64,000 nucleotides of DNA from Trueperella pyogenes (GTDB lineage Bacteria; Actinomycetota; Actinomycetes; Actinomycetales; Actinomycetaceae), in assembly GCF_900460345.1 (NCBI RefSeq), contig NZ_UHHW01000002.1:1240001-1304000 (forward strand). Direction: 5' to 3'. This document shows, piece by piece, positions 36,814-44,844 of this stretch (its first letter is position 1; every line of letters starts with the position of its first letter). Made by a program: the position numbers and the translations under genes. Below the pieces are notes generated by a model. It was given only the letters and a program-made list of their open reading frames with translations. It was not told where the DNA came from and made no database searches.

Positions 36814-36855
36814 TTGACACAGCTCTCGCAGATGCGCACGCGATACTCTGGTATC
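36814..36855 (+). promoter_or_regulatory. Putative promoter and operator before the acyl-CoA ligase gene
   Basis: TTGACA at 36814-36819 is a perfect -35 hexamer. GATAC-TCTG-GTATC at 36842-36855 is a perfect 5-bp inverted repeat 21 bases ahead of the ATG, and part of it could form a -10 at a wide spacing. The repeat may be a repressor site; no regulator can be named. Confidence 0.4.
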
Positions 36856-36876
36856 ACCTAAGAGTAAGGAACCACG

Positions 36877-38763
36877 ATGGATCAGATGGAACTAGCCCAC
36901 TCCTACTACCCCGACGGCATGCCGACGACGATCGAACCCGTCACGACGACGATCGACCACTTGCTACTGGAAGCCATACGTAACGTGCCAGACCGGATAG
37001 CCATCGACTTCCTCGCCAATGAGTTCACCTACGCCGAGATCTATGACGAAGTGCGCCGGGCCGCCCAAGTGCTGACCATGTGCGGCGTACGCAAGGGCGA
37101 TGTTATCTCCGTCATCCTGCCCAACTGTCCCCAACACTACGTAGCGTTCTATGCCGCACAGTTCCTCGGTGTGACGGTGGCAGAACACAATCCTCTGGCT
37201 CCTCCTGCTCAAATTGATGCACAGATTGCCCTGGTCGGTTCAACCGTGGTCATCGGCTGGGAGCAGACACTTGGCAAGCTACTGGCCGACGGGGATTTCA
37301 AGGATCGGACCTACCTCGCGGTTAATCTGACCAAAGCCTTGCCCAAGAAATCCCAGTTCCTGCTCAAGTTGCCGTTTAAAGCTGCGCGTACCCAACGCAA
37401 TAAGTTGCGCGGGCGCGTACCAGCAGGTGTCCATTCGTGGGACAACCAGGTCAAGCACAACGATCCTCTCGATCTGAGCCATGTGGCTGGCCCCGAGCTA
37501 GACGACCTCGCGGCGCTCCTGATGACCGGTGGCACGACGGGTACGCCCAAGGCCGTCGCGCTGAGCCACCGGACGTTACTGTCCAATACCAAACAAATCG
37601 AGCTGTGGCTGAGCGACCTCAAGTACGGCGCGGAGACCGTCGGGGCGGTGTTGCCGTTCTTCCACGCGTTCGGCATGCAGCTATCCATGCTGATGAGCGT
37701 CAACATCGCCGCCACCCAAGTCATGACCCCCTCCTTCGACGTCGACATCCTCTTTGCCGCCCATAAGCGCCACCCCATCACCTTCTTCGGTGGTGTGCCT
37801 CCGATGTTTGCAAAGATGCTCGACGCGATTGATGCGGGCAAGGCTGCCGACCTGTCCTCCATCCGCTATGCAGTCTGTGGCGCGATGGCTCTCGATCCCG
37901 ATCTGGCTAAGCGTTGGGAGGAACGCGCTGGCCTCATGATTGAAGGCTACGGCATGACCGAGGCGAGTCCTGTCATCGCCGGCTCACCTCTGACCGAACG
38001 ACGCCGCCTATCCACTCTCGGTGTCCCCTTCCCTGCCACTGAGGTCAAGATTGTCGATCCTGAGGATCGTTCGGTCGAGGTCGCTGACGGCGAGGTTGGC
38101 GAAATCGCAGTACGTGGGCCGCAGGTCTTCGTAGGCTACTTCAAAAATCCTGAAGAAACGGCGAATGTCCTTAACGAAGGTTGGCTGTTCACCGGAGATC
38201 TGGGCCGCTGGGACGATGGTTTTATCGTCATGGCTGACCGCCGTAAGGAGATGATCATCAACTCCGGCTTCAACGTCTACCCCTCGGAGGTGGAGTCCGC
38301 GGTTCGCGATATGCCGGGCGTTGTGGACGTGGCCGTAGTTGGCATGCCTACCGGTTCTTTCTCCGAATCGGTGGTGGCTGCCCTCGTCCTGGAACCGGGT
38401 GCCGTGGTTGATCTGGAGGCCGTCCGCAAGTGGACCGAGGATAAGCTCTCGCACTATGCCATGCCGAAGTCGATCGCGATCTTCGAAGATCTACCCCGCT
38501 CCCAGCTCGGTAAGGTCATGCGGCGGGCAGTGGCAGAGCGCCTATCTAATCTCGAACTGGTGTCAGGCCAATGGCGCGAGCGGGTGACGGAGGCGGTATC
38601 CGAAGCTACGGCGAAGAGCGCGGAGACAATCACCGAGTACATGACGACGGTCAAAGAAAAAGCCAGCCATGCCCGGTCTTCGATGTCTTTCGACACGCGT
38701 TCTGAAGACTCTCAGGTGCCGCCTGCGCGCAGTGCCGACGAGGATGGATCTGCCGCGCAGTAG
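36877..38763 (+). CDS. Long-chain acyl-CoA synthetase (AMP-binding enzyme)
   Basis: ANL-superfamily adenylate-forming ligase of 628 residues that activates fatty acids to acyl-CoA or acyl-AMP. It has the P-loop-like MTGGTTGTPKAVALSH, the A5 region GYGMTEASPVI and the hinge/A8 region ELFTGDL-like GWLFTGDLGRWDDGFIVMADR with KEMIINSGFNVYPSEVE. The last 60 residues are Ser/Glu-rich and non-conserved. No beta-oxidation genes are adjacent, so it may serve lipid remodelling. ATG preceded by AAGGAA. FadD15-like assignment is only tentative. Confidence 0.88.
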   Translation: MDQMELAHSYYPDGMPTTIEPVTTTIDHLLLEAIRNVPDRIAIDFLANEFTYAEIYDEVRRAAQVLTMCGVRKGDVISVILPNCPQHYVAFYAAQFLGVTVAEHNPLAPPAQIDAQIALVGSTVVIGWEQTLGKLLADGDFKDRTYLAVNLTKALPKKSQFLLKLPFKAARTQRNKLRGRVPAGVHSWDNQVKHNDPLDLSHVAGPELDDLAALLMTGGTTGTPKAVALSHRTLLSNTKQIELWLSDLKYGAETVGAVLPFFHAFGMQLSMLMSVNIAATQVMTPSFDVDILFAAHKRHPITFFGGVPPMFAKMLDAIDAGKAADLSSIRYAVCGAMALDPDLAKRWEERAGLMIEGYGMTEASPVIAGSPLTERRRLSTLGVPFPATEVKIVDPEDRSVEVADGEVGEIAVRGPQVFVGYFKNPEETANVLNEGWLFTGDLGRWDDGFIVMADRRKEMIINSGFNVYPSEVESAVRDMPGVVDVAVVGMPTGSFSESVVAALVLEPGAVVDLEAVRKWTEDKLSHYAMPKSIAIFEDLPRSQLGKVMRRAVAERLSNLELVSGQWRERVTEAVSEATAKSAETITEYMTTVKEKASHARSSMSFDTRSEDSQVPPARSADEDGSAAQ

Positions 38764-38779
38764 GTTCCGCACGGTAGCC

Positions 38780-39220
38780 CTATTCTTTGAGCTCGGCAAT
38801 TGCTTTTTCGAAGTCTTCTAGCGATTCAAAGTTCGAATAGACCGAGGCAAAGCGCAGGTAGGCCACCTGGTCGAGGTCTCGAAGGGGTTCGAGGATAGCC
38901 ATTCCCACGTCCTGGGAGTCGATCTGGGCGGCGCCCGATGCGCGGATACTTTCCTCTACGCGCTGCGCGAGCACGGCTAACTGATCCTGAGTGACCGGCC
39001 GCCCCTGGCACGCGCGTCCCACGCCGGAAATGACTTTGTCGCGTGAGAAGGGCTCCGTGGCGCCCGAACGCTTTGTCACCATGAGTGTGGCTGTTTCAGT
39101 AGTTGAGAAGCGTCGCCCACACGAAGGGCATTCCCGGCGCCTCCGAATGAGCTGACCGTCCTCCGATGTTCGCGTATCGATCACGCGGGAGTCTTCATGA
39201 TGGCAAAAAGGACAAAACAT
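38780..39220 (-). CDS. nrdR: Ribonucleotide reductase repressor NrdR
   Basis: Zinc-ribbon/ATP-cone repressor that senses dATP/ATP and controls ribonucleotide reductase genes. The 146-residue protein has CPFC (3-6) and [12 protein letters not shown] as its zinc ribbon and the ATP-cone segment [29 protein letters not shown] 39220 gives the family-standard MxCPFC start; ATG 39226 two codons upstream is possible. It lies downstream of the LysM gene and lexA-divergent region, as in other actinobacteria. Confidence 0.95.
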   Translation of the reverse strand: MFCPFCHHEDSRVIDTRTSEDGQLIRRRRECPSCGRRFSTTETATLMVTKRSGATEPFSRDKVISGVGRACQGRPVTQDQLAVLAQRVEESIRASGAAQIDSQDVGMAILEPLRDLDQVAYLRFASVYSNFESLEDFEKAIAELKE

Positions 39221-39343
39221 GTCCATTAAATTACCGTCAAATGTATGCAATCGGCAACATTGCAGCATCCACCGCCTGTTTGCGCATGTCGCACACCCGC
39301 AGCTATCGACTTAGCAGATCGGATCCTGCTCGCCACGCTGCCT

Positions 39344-39886
39344 TCAGTATGCAGGGAGAAGGAGTTGAGAGCCGGCCTCCAATGCGGTGGTCTCCAAAGA
39401 ATTGAGCGCAATGATGTCATTGACGACCTGGGCGGTGGGAATATCATTGCCCATGGAAGCTGCGATAGACCACAGCGAATCGCCAGCCAACACCGTGGTC
39501 ACTGCTCCAGCCTGCATTCCAAAGCCGAGAGCCGTGTAGAGGAAAACGCCTACGGCGAATGCAAAGAGCATAGCGATAGCGGCTCCCACGCTCATCAACA
39601 TATCGCGCTGTTGTACCTGTCTGCCACGTGCGCGACCGGCATCCTGCCACCGGATGCTCTGCGTTCGGCGCGATTGGACAAGACTGCCCTGCAAACGACG
39701 AGGTGTCTCCACCGAATCGGCTGACTGAGCCGACGGCACTGCCGGGACAGCGCGAAGAATCCTCGCGCCCGAGATGGGCCGATCCGGACGGACACCGGAA
39801 ACTGCCCGCCTCGGCGTCTGTGTGCCAACCGCGCGCAACCGTGCCGGCCTACTCGGAACCACCGCTGCGATCTGAAGTGCAGTCAT
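39344..39886 (-). CDS. LysM-domain protein divergent from lexA
   Basis: A 180-residue envelope protein: a basic, Arg-rich cytoplasmic N-terminus, one membrane helix (SVGAAIAMLFAFAVGVFLYTAL) and a C-terminal LysM peptidoglycan-binding domain (VLAGDSLWSIAASMGND). The gene pair lexA/LysM is widely conserved in actinobacteria; relatives act as SOS-induced division inhibitors, for example ChiZ in mycobacteria. ATG 39886 has the excellent Shine-Dalgarno GAGGAGGAG. A perfect SOS box directly abuts it, so SOS control is strongly suggested. Confidence 0.88.
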   Translation of the reverse strand: MTALQIAAVVPSRPARLRAVGTQTPRRAVSGVRPDRPISGARILRAVPAVPSAQSADSVETPRRLQGSLVQSRRTQSIRWQDAGRARGRQVQQRDMLMSVGAAIAMLFAFAVGVFLYTALGFGMQAGAVTTVLAGDSLWSIAASMGNDIPTAQVVNDIIALNSLETTALEAGSQLLLPAY

Positions 39887-39897
39887 TACTCCTCCTC

Positions 39898-39909
39898 GAA
39901 CATACGTTC
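39898..39909. promoter_or_regulatory. LexA (SOS) box 1
   Basis: GAAC-ATAC-GTTC is a perfect match to GAACN4GTTC and is flanked by C/G to extend the palindrome. It touches the Shine-Dalgarno of the LysM gene (39891-39897), so LexA bound here would block its transcription start. Confidence 0.85.
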
Positions 39910-39912
39910 GTC

Positions 39913-39924
39913 GAACACTTGTTT
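39913..39924. promoter_or_regulatory. LexA (SOS) box 2, one mismatch
   Basis: GAAC-ACTT-GTTT matches GAACN4GTTC at 7 of 8 fixed positions. Its centre is 15 bases from box 1. Confidence 0.6.
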
Positions 39925-39955
39925 GAATCCTACCGAACAAGCAACGCGTTGTCTA

Positions 39956-39967
39956 GAACCTTTGTTC
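39956..39967. promoter_or_regulatory. LexA (SOS) box 3
   Basis: GAAC-CTTT-GTTC is a perfect core match, 31 bases upstream of the end of box 2 and just ahead of the predicted lexA -35. Confidence 0.82.
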
Positions 39968-39978
39968 GACACGCATTA

Positions 39979-39990
39979 GAACAGGTGTTT
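39979..39990. promoter_or_regulatory. LexA (SOS) box 4, one mismatch, at the lexA -35
   Basis: GAAC-AGGT-GTTT matches at 7 of 8 fixed positions and overlaps the first bases of the predicted -35 TTGAAC, the expected place for autorepression. Confidence 0.62.
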
Positions 39991-40017
39991 GAACTCGCAT
40001 GTCTCACCCGATAGGCT
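39989..40017 (+). promoter_or_regulatory. Predicted lexA promoter
   Basis: TTGAAC (39989-39994) and TAGGCT (40012-40017) are 17 bases apart. Transcription would start near 40024, giving a leader of about 50 bases before lexA. SOS box 4 overlaps the -35. Confidence 0.6.
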
Positions 40018-40072
40018 TAAATACAGTCAATCAGGGCCCTCCGACAATTTTTCAGGGCCATGAGGAGGAACG

Positions 40073-40774
40073 ATGACCGTCTCTGATCGTCAGCTCGCTA
40101 TCTTGCGTACCATTTGTAGCGCTATTGCCGAACGGGGATTCCCTCCGACCGTTCGAGAGATTGGCGAACACGTAGGTTTGAAGTCCTCATCTTCGGTCAA
40201 GTACCAACTTGACTTGCTCGAGCAGGAAAACCTCATCGTGCGCGATCCGCGCCGCCCGCGCACGATCGAAGTAACAAACGAGGGCCTCGAGCTCGCTGGC
40301 TGTCCCGGCCAAGCCTCCCTTCCTACAAATACCCAGTTGCGCGCAGCTGAACCCCCTGCCGACACCTATCGGATCGATGACGTCGAAGTCAGCGTCACAG
40401 CCGCGGTCAATGTCCCTGCAGTGGGGCGTATCGCCGCAGGTGGTCCTATCCTCGCCGAGCAACTTATCGAAGACGTCTTCCCGCTGCCCCGCCAGCTCAC
40501 CGGCGATGGTGACCTGTTCATGCTCAGTGTCTGTGGGGATTCGATGATCGACGCAGCGATCTGCGACGGCGACTGGGTGGTTGTGCGTCGTCAGCCCGTG
40601 GCAGAAAACGGTGAAATCGTCGCGGCCATGATAGAAGGCGAGGCGACGGTCAAGACCCTGTCAAAGAAGGACGGCCACGTCTGGCTCCTGCCGCGCAACA
40701 CGAGCTATGCCCCCATCCCCGGCGACGACGCCGAAATTCTCGGCAAGGTCGTCACCGTTCTTCGCGCCCTGTAG
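40073..40774 (+). CDS. lexA: SOS repressor LexA
   Basis: Repressor of DNA-damage genes that cleaves itself when stimulated by RecA filaments. The 233 residues have the N-terminal winged helix (PPTVREIGEHVGLKSSSSVK), cleavage site Ala122-Gly123 in RIAAGGP, catalytic Ser157 (GDSM) and Lys194 (TVKTL). ATG 40073 follows GAGGAGG. It is divergent from the LysM gene across four SOS boxes and converges on dinG, with only one base between the two stop codons. Confidence 0.97.
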   Translation: MTVSDRQLAILRTICSAIAERGFPPTVREIGEHVGLKSSSSVKYQLDLLEQENLIVRDPRRPRTIEVTNEGLELAGCPGQASLPTNTQLRAAEPPADTYRIDDVEVSVTAAVNVPAVGRIAAGGPILAEQLIEDVFPLPRQLTGDGDLFMLSVCGDSMIDAAICDGDWVVVRRQPVAENGEIVAAMIEGEATVKTLSKKDGHVWLLPRNTSYAPIPGDDAEILGKVVTVLRAL

Positions 40775-40775
40775 T

Positions 40776-42713
40776 CTAGGCGCTCGCAGAGAGCCGCTTA
40801 AGTGCGCAGAGGACCACATCGCGGTCGGTCGTCCGCCACATCCCAGGTAGCGATGCCAAAAGAAAACCGGCGTAGCGTGCCGTTCGCAGGCGCGAATCTA
40901 GGATAGCCACGACCCCGCGGTCGTCGACACGTCGTAAGAGTCGGCCAGCCCCTTGTGCGAGGAGGAGGGCCGCGTGCGTGGCGGAAACGGCCATGAAGGG
41001 GTTGCGCCCGGCCTCAGCTGCGGCTTGGGTACGCGCCTGGATGAGCGGATCGTCCGGGCGTGGGAAGGGGATGCGATCGATGACGACGAGTCGGCAGGTA
41101 TTGCCCGGCACGTCCACCCCTTGCCACAACGAGAGTGTGCCGAATAGGCACGCCGCGGTGTCCGCGGCGAATTCCTCAAGCAAGGTGGATAGTTGGTCTT
41201 CTCCTTGGCACAGGATAGGAAAATCGAGCTGCTCACGCGCGAAATCCGCAGCGCGAGTGGCGCCGGCACGCGAGGTGAACAGACACAGCGCCCCGCCCTG
41301 CGAGGCGCTGATGAGGTCGACGATCTCTTGCAGATGGTCCTCGCCGTAGCCGTCGCGTCCGGGGGCGGGCAGGTGTTCAGCGACATAAAGGATGCCCTGC
41401 CGCTGGGCGTCAAAAGGCGATCCGACGTCGAGGCCGCTCCATTCGCCTTGGCTCGGATAGCTGAAGCCCACCCGGCCGGCCATCGCATCGAAGCTGCCGC
41501 CCACTTTGAGCGTGGCGGATGTCAGCACCACCGGCGTGTCGGTGAAGAGTGTGCCGGCGATCGAGGCCGAGACGTCCAGTGGGGCGATATACAGGGAGCG
41601 ATTATCGTTAAACTCACTCACCCACGCCACAAGCGATCCCTGCCCCACGGCGTCGGAGAGCATGTCCGTGCAGAGCTCGTGCAGCGCTGTCAGGCGCGAG
41701 CGGAGCACGTGTTTGGTGGCATTGGCCTCCTCGTTGCCTCCGGCGAGTGAGGAGACCTGCTCGCCTGCGGACTGAACCTTGCCAAGGATGCGAGCGACGA
41801 CGTCGCGCAGCGCCTCGTTCATCCGCAGGATGCGCCCCTCCTTCAGGCCGCCGAGCACGTCGGCCAGCTCATCGGAGACGTCGATTAGGCCTTCATCGTC
41901 GAGGCCGGCCTGGCGCAGCATGCGCGCTAGCGCCCGCAGGTCGTAGCCTGCGAGGGAGCGAGTGAGCTGCGTGGTGACGCGGTCGACGAGGTCGTGGGCC
42001 TCATCGACGATGTAAGCGTGCGATTCTGGCAATACTGGCGTGCCGGAGGCCTGGATACCGAGGAGTGCGTGGTTAGTCACGACGATGTCCGCCTCGTCGG
42101 CCTTGGTGCGGGCCAGCCGCGGGAAGCACTCTTCACGCAGCGTGCAATGCTCGCCGATGCACTCGCGCTTAGGGATGGAGATCTGGTTCCAGGCGCGGTC
42201 GGAGACGCCCGGCACCAGGTCGTCGCGGTCGCCGGTGTCCGTGGTCAGTGCCCATTCGCGTGCGCGCACCACCTCCTCGCCCGTGGCGGTCGCGCCCACT
42301 TCGCCCTCCGCTCTGGAGAGCAGCGCGTCTTCCTCGGGGTAGCCGCCGTCCACCTTGCGTAGGCAGGCGTAATTGTTCCAACCCTTCAGGAGCGCGACTT
42401 CAACGTGCGTGCCCGACAGTCGGTGGATCGCCTCAGCGACGGCCGGCGCATCCTGCTGCATGATCTGACGTTGAAGGGCGAGCGTTGCTGTCGAAACTGT
42501 GGCGCGCTTGCCACATTTCGCCGACCACACCATCGCCGGCACGAGGTATCCAAACGACTTTCCGGTTCCCGTGCCGGCCTCCACCATGAGGTGGGATTCT
42601 TCATCCAACGCGTCGAAGACCGCCTTGACCATCGTCTCCTGGCCCGCGCGCGGCTTGCCCCCGATGTTCGCCACGAGATGGGCGAGCACCTCGTCCGTGG
42701 TCAGGTCACTCAC
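40776..42713 (-). CDS. dinG: DinG/XPD-like iron-sulfur ATP-dependent DNA helicase
   Basis: SF2 5'-3' DNA helicase of 645 residues. It shows GTGTGKS (47-53), VDEAHDL (motif II), and four cysteines with XPD-like spacing (YACLRK, then ECIGEHCTLREEC) expected to hold a 4Fe-4S cluster. The C-terminal motif is GRLLRRVDDRG. The GTG start overlaps the hflX stop by eight bases, so the two genes form an operon and dinG lacks its own visible SOS box. It converges on lexA. Confidence 0.93.
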   Translation of the reverse strand: MSDLTTDEVLAHLVANIGGKPRAGQETMVKAVFDALDEESHLMVEAGTGTGKSFGYLVPAMVWSAKCGKRATVSTATLALQRQIMQQDAPAVAEAIHRLSGTHVEVALLKGWNNYACLRKVDGGYPEEDALLSRAEGEVGATATGEEVVRAREWALTTDTGDRDDLVPGVSDRAWNQISIPKRECIGEHCTLREECFPRLARTKADEADIVVTNHALLGIQASGTPVLPESHAYIVDEAHDLVDRVTTQLTRSLAGYDLRALARMLRQAGLDDEGLIDVSDELADVLGGLKEGRILRMNEALRDVVARILGKVQSAGEQVSSLAGGNEEANATKHVLRSRLTALHELCTDMLSDAVGQGSLVAWVSEFNDNRSLYIAPLDVSASIAGTLFTDTPVVLTSATLKVGGSFDAMAGRVGFSYPSQGEWSGLDVGSPFDAQRQGILYVAEHLPAPGRDGYGEDHLQEIVDLISASQGGALCLFTSRAGATRAADFAREQLDFPILCQGEDQLSTLLEEFAADTAACLFGTLSLWQGVDVPGNTCRLVVIDRIPFPRPDDPLIQARTQAAAEAGRNPFMAVSATHAALLLAQGAGRLLRRVDDRGVVAILDSRLRTARYAGFLLASLPGMWRTTDRDVVLCALKRLSASA

Positions 42714-44160
42714 CGCTCGCCCCGGTCAGACCCGCCTCCACGAGCGAACCGTAGATCTCGGGAGTCACCCGCGCAATGACGTGTGTGCCGCCCTCTTCGT
42801 GGGACTCGTGCAGGATCTCGCCGTCGTTGTGAATGCGGCTAACGAGGTCCCCCCGGCCGTATGGGATGACGATGTCGACCGGGAACTGCGGGTGCGGAAG
42901 CATCTTTTCAATGCGGCTGCGCAGCTCGCCGATCCCCGCGCCCGTTACTGCCGAGACGACGACGGCATCCGGGTAGCGGCTGCGTAGCGTCGCCACCGTC
43001 ACCGGATCGGCAATGTCCTCCTTGGACAGGACGATCAGCTCGGGTACATCGAGGGCGCCGTCGACGTCGGCGAGCACCTCATGGACGGCGGCGATCTGCC
43101 CAATCGGGTCATCGTGCGAGGCGTCGACCACGTGAAGCAGCACGTCGGCGTCGGCGGCTTCCTCCAGCGTGGAGCGGAAGGCCTCGACGAGCTGGGTGGG
43201 CAGGTTGCGCACGAAGCCGACCGTGTCGGTGAGCGTAAATTCGCGCCCGTCGCCAGTCTCTGTGCGCCGGACGGTCGGGTCCAGCGTGGCGAAGAGGGCA
43301 TTCTCCACGAGCACGCCCGCGTCGGTCAGGATGTTCATAAGCGAGGACTTGCCCGCGTTCGTGTAGCCGACCACGACGACGGACGGCGTGCGGTTCTTCC
43401 GCCTGGTCGCACGCTTGGTCTCGCGCGAGTTTTTCATGTGGGCGATGTCCCTGCGAAGCTTTGCCATGCGCTGGCGGATTCGACGCCGATCGAGCTCAAT
43501 CTTCGTTTCGCCCGGTCCGCGCGAGCCGATGCCTTCGCCACCGGCGACACGGCCGCCAGCCTGCCTGGACATGGACTCGCCCCAACCGCGCAGGCGCGGG
43601 AGCAAGTACTCGAGCTGCGCGAGCTCGACCTGAGCTTTGCCCTCGCGGGACTTGGCGTGCTGGGCGAAGATGTCGAGAATGAGGGCGGTGCGGTCGATGA
43701 CCTTGACCTTGGCGATGTCCTCCAATGCGCGCCGCTGCGAAGGGGAGAGCTCGCAGTCCGCAATTACGGTGTCGGCGCCGCTAGCGGCGACCAGATCGGC
43801 GAGCTCCTTGGCCTTGCCCGAACCGAGGTAGGTTGCCGGGTCGGGATGCTGGCGCCGCTGCAACACGCCGTCGAGCACCTGCGAGCCGGCGGTCTCTGCC
43901 AGGGCCGCGAGTTCGCGCAACGACTCCTCGCCAGCCTTCAGATCGCCGTCGGTGACGACGCCGACGAGGATGACGCGCTCGAGTCGCAGCTTTCGGTACT
44001 CGACCTCGGTGACGTCCTCCAATTCCGTGGACAGACCCGCTACGCGCCGAAGAGAGGAACGCTCTTCCCTCTCGAGGGAGTCGCCTGCCCAGTCGCCGTC
44101 GTAAACCGGATCATCTTGAAGTGCCGTTCCCTCGCGGGAGGTGAAGCGATTTTCGTTAAT
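42706..44160 (-). CDS. hflX: Ribosome-associated GTPase HflX, probably with an ATT (AUU) start codon
   Basis: GTPase that splits stalled ribosomes and, in mycobacteria, supports macrolide-lincosamide tolerance. Core motifs are GWGESMSRQAGGR, GYTNAGKSSLMN (G1), DPTVR and DTVGFVRNLP (G3), and SKEDI (G4). The first usable ATG/GTG/TTG is TTG 44022, but the reading frame stays open upstream and encodes REERSSLRRVAGLSTELEDV, which matches the conserved N-terminus of actinobacterial HflX. Between the in-frame upstream stop and that region there is no ATG, GTG or TTG. ATT 44160 lies 7 bases after AAGGAG, giving 484 residues. Function is secure; the start is inference. Confidence 0.9.
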   Translation of the reverse strand: MNENRFTSREGTALQDDPVYDGDWAGDSLEREERSSLRRVAGLSTELEDVTEVEYRKLRLERVILVGVVTDGDLKAGEESLRELAALAETAGSQVLDGVLQRRQHPDPATYLGSGKAKELADLVAASGADTVIADCELSPSQRRALEDIAKVKVIDRTALILDIFAQHAKSREGKAQVELAQLEYLLPRLRGWGESMSRQAGGRVAGGEGIGSRGPGETKIELDRRRIRQRMAKLRRDIAHMKNSRETKRATRRKNRTPSVVVVGYTNAGKSSLMNILTDAGVLVENALFATLDPTVRRTETGDGREFTLTDTVGFVRNLPTQLVEAFRSTLEEAADADVLLHVVDASHDDPIGQIAAVHEVLADVDGALDVPELIVLSKEDIADPVTVATLRSRYPDAVVVSAVTGAGIGELRSRIEKMLPHPQFPVDIVIPYGRGDLVSRIHNDGEILHESHEEGGTHVIARVTPEIYGSLVEAGLTGASGE

Positions 44161-44244
44161 AAGCCATCTCCTTTTCGTTATCTCAATTGTCTATCAGCTG
44201 TGAACAAAATGGGAAACGCACTGCTGGCGCGGTATCGTAGGGGC

Positions 44245-44844
44245 GTGAGCGACCACTACTTTTCTTCACACCCCACCTCCGCTGACAAGGTGCGTGAGGT
44301 CACTGTCCATCTCCTTGGTGAAGAGTACCGCGTGAACACGAGCTCCGGTATTTTTTCACCACAGGGCGTAGACAAGGGAACCGCCGTGCTTTTGCATAAA
44401 GCGCCGCTGCCACCGCTTGGCGCGGGCTCGACCATCGTTGACCTCGGCTGCGGCTGGGGTCCACTCACCTTGGCGCTCGCTCGGCACTACCCTGACTCGC
44501 ACGTCACCGCGGTTGACATCAATGACCGGGCACGCGCTCTCACAGCTAAGAATGCCGCCACCGCCGGTCTGTCCAACGTCACGGTCACCGACGAGGCCGA
44601 CCTCACCATCGATCTGCTGTGGTCCAATCCACCGATCCGCATCGGCAAGGAGGCGCTGCACACGCTACTTCTCACGTGGCTCACGCGGCTGTCGTCCACA
44701 GGGCTCGCCTACCTCGTCGTCCAACGCAACCTTGGCGCCGATTCTCTCGCAACCTGGCTTGCGGAGGAAGGCTTCTCGACCGCGAAGATCGGCTCCCAAA
44801 AAGGCTTCCGTGTCCTGGAGGTTCATCCCCGCACGACGTCGTAA
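44245..44844 (+). CDS. Class I SAM-dependent methyltransferase (RsmC-like small-domain type)
   Basis: A 199-residue methyltransferase beginning VSDHYFSSHPTSADK. It has the SAM motif IVDLGCGWGPLTLALA, AVDINDRARALTAKNA and the catalytic-type LLWSNPPIRIGKEA, an NPPI motif like RsmC/RlmG enzymes that methylate exocyclic amines of guanine in rRNA. GTG 44245 matches family starts; ATG 44209 is an alternative. TATCGT at 44233-44238 could be a -10 giving a leaderless mRNA. It ends inside miaA in a 22-base convergent overlap. Confidence 0.87.
   Translation: MSDHYFSSHPTSADKVREVTVHLLGEEYRVNTSSGIFSPQGVDKGTAVLLHKAPLPPLGAGSTIVDLGCGWGPLTLALARHYPDSHVTAVDINDRARALTAKNAATAGLSNVTVTDEADLTIDLLWSNPPIRIGKEALHTLLLTWLTRLSSTGLAYLVVQRNLGADSLATWLAEEGFSTAKIGSQKGFRVLEVHPRTTS

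Noticed and set aside
43081..44244. Long plus-strand open frame (over 1.1 kb) antisense to hflX that runs into the methyltransferase gene
   Set aside because: It is antisense to a strongly conserved gene in GC-rich DNA, has Arg/Val/Leu-rich low-complexity composition and no family motifs. Only the part from 44245 matches a methyltransferase.
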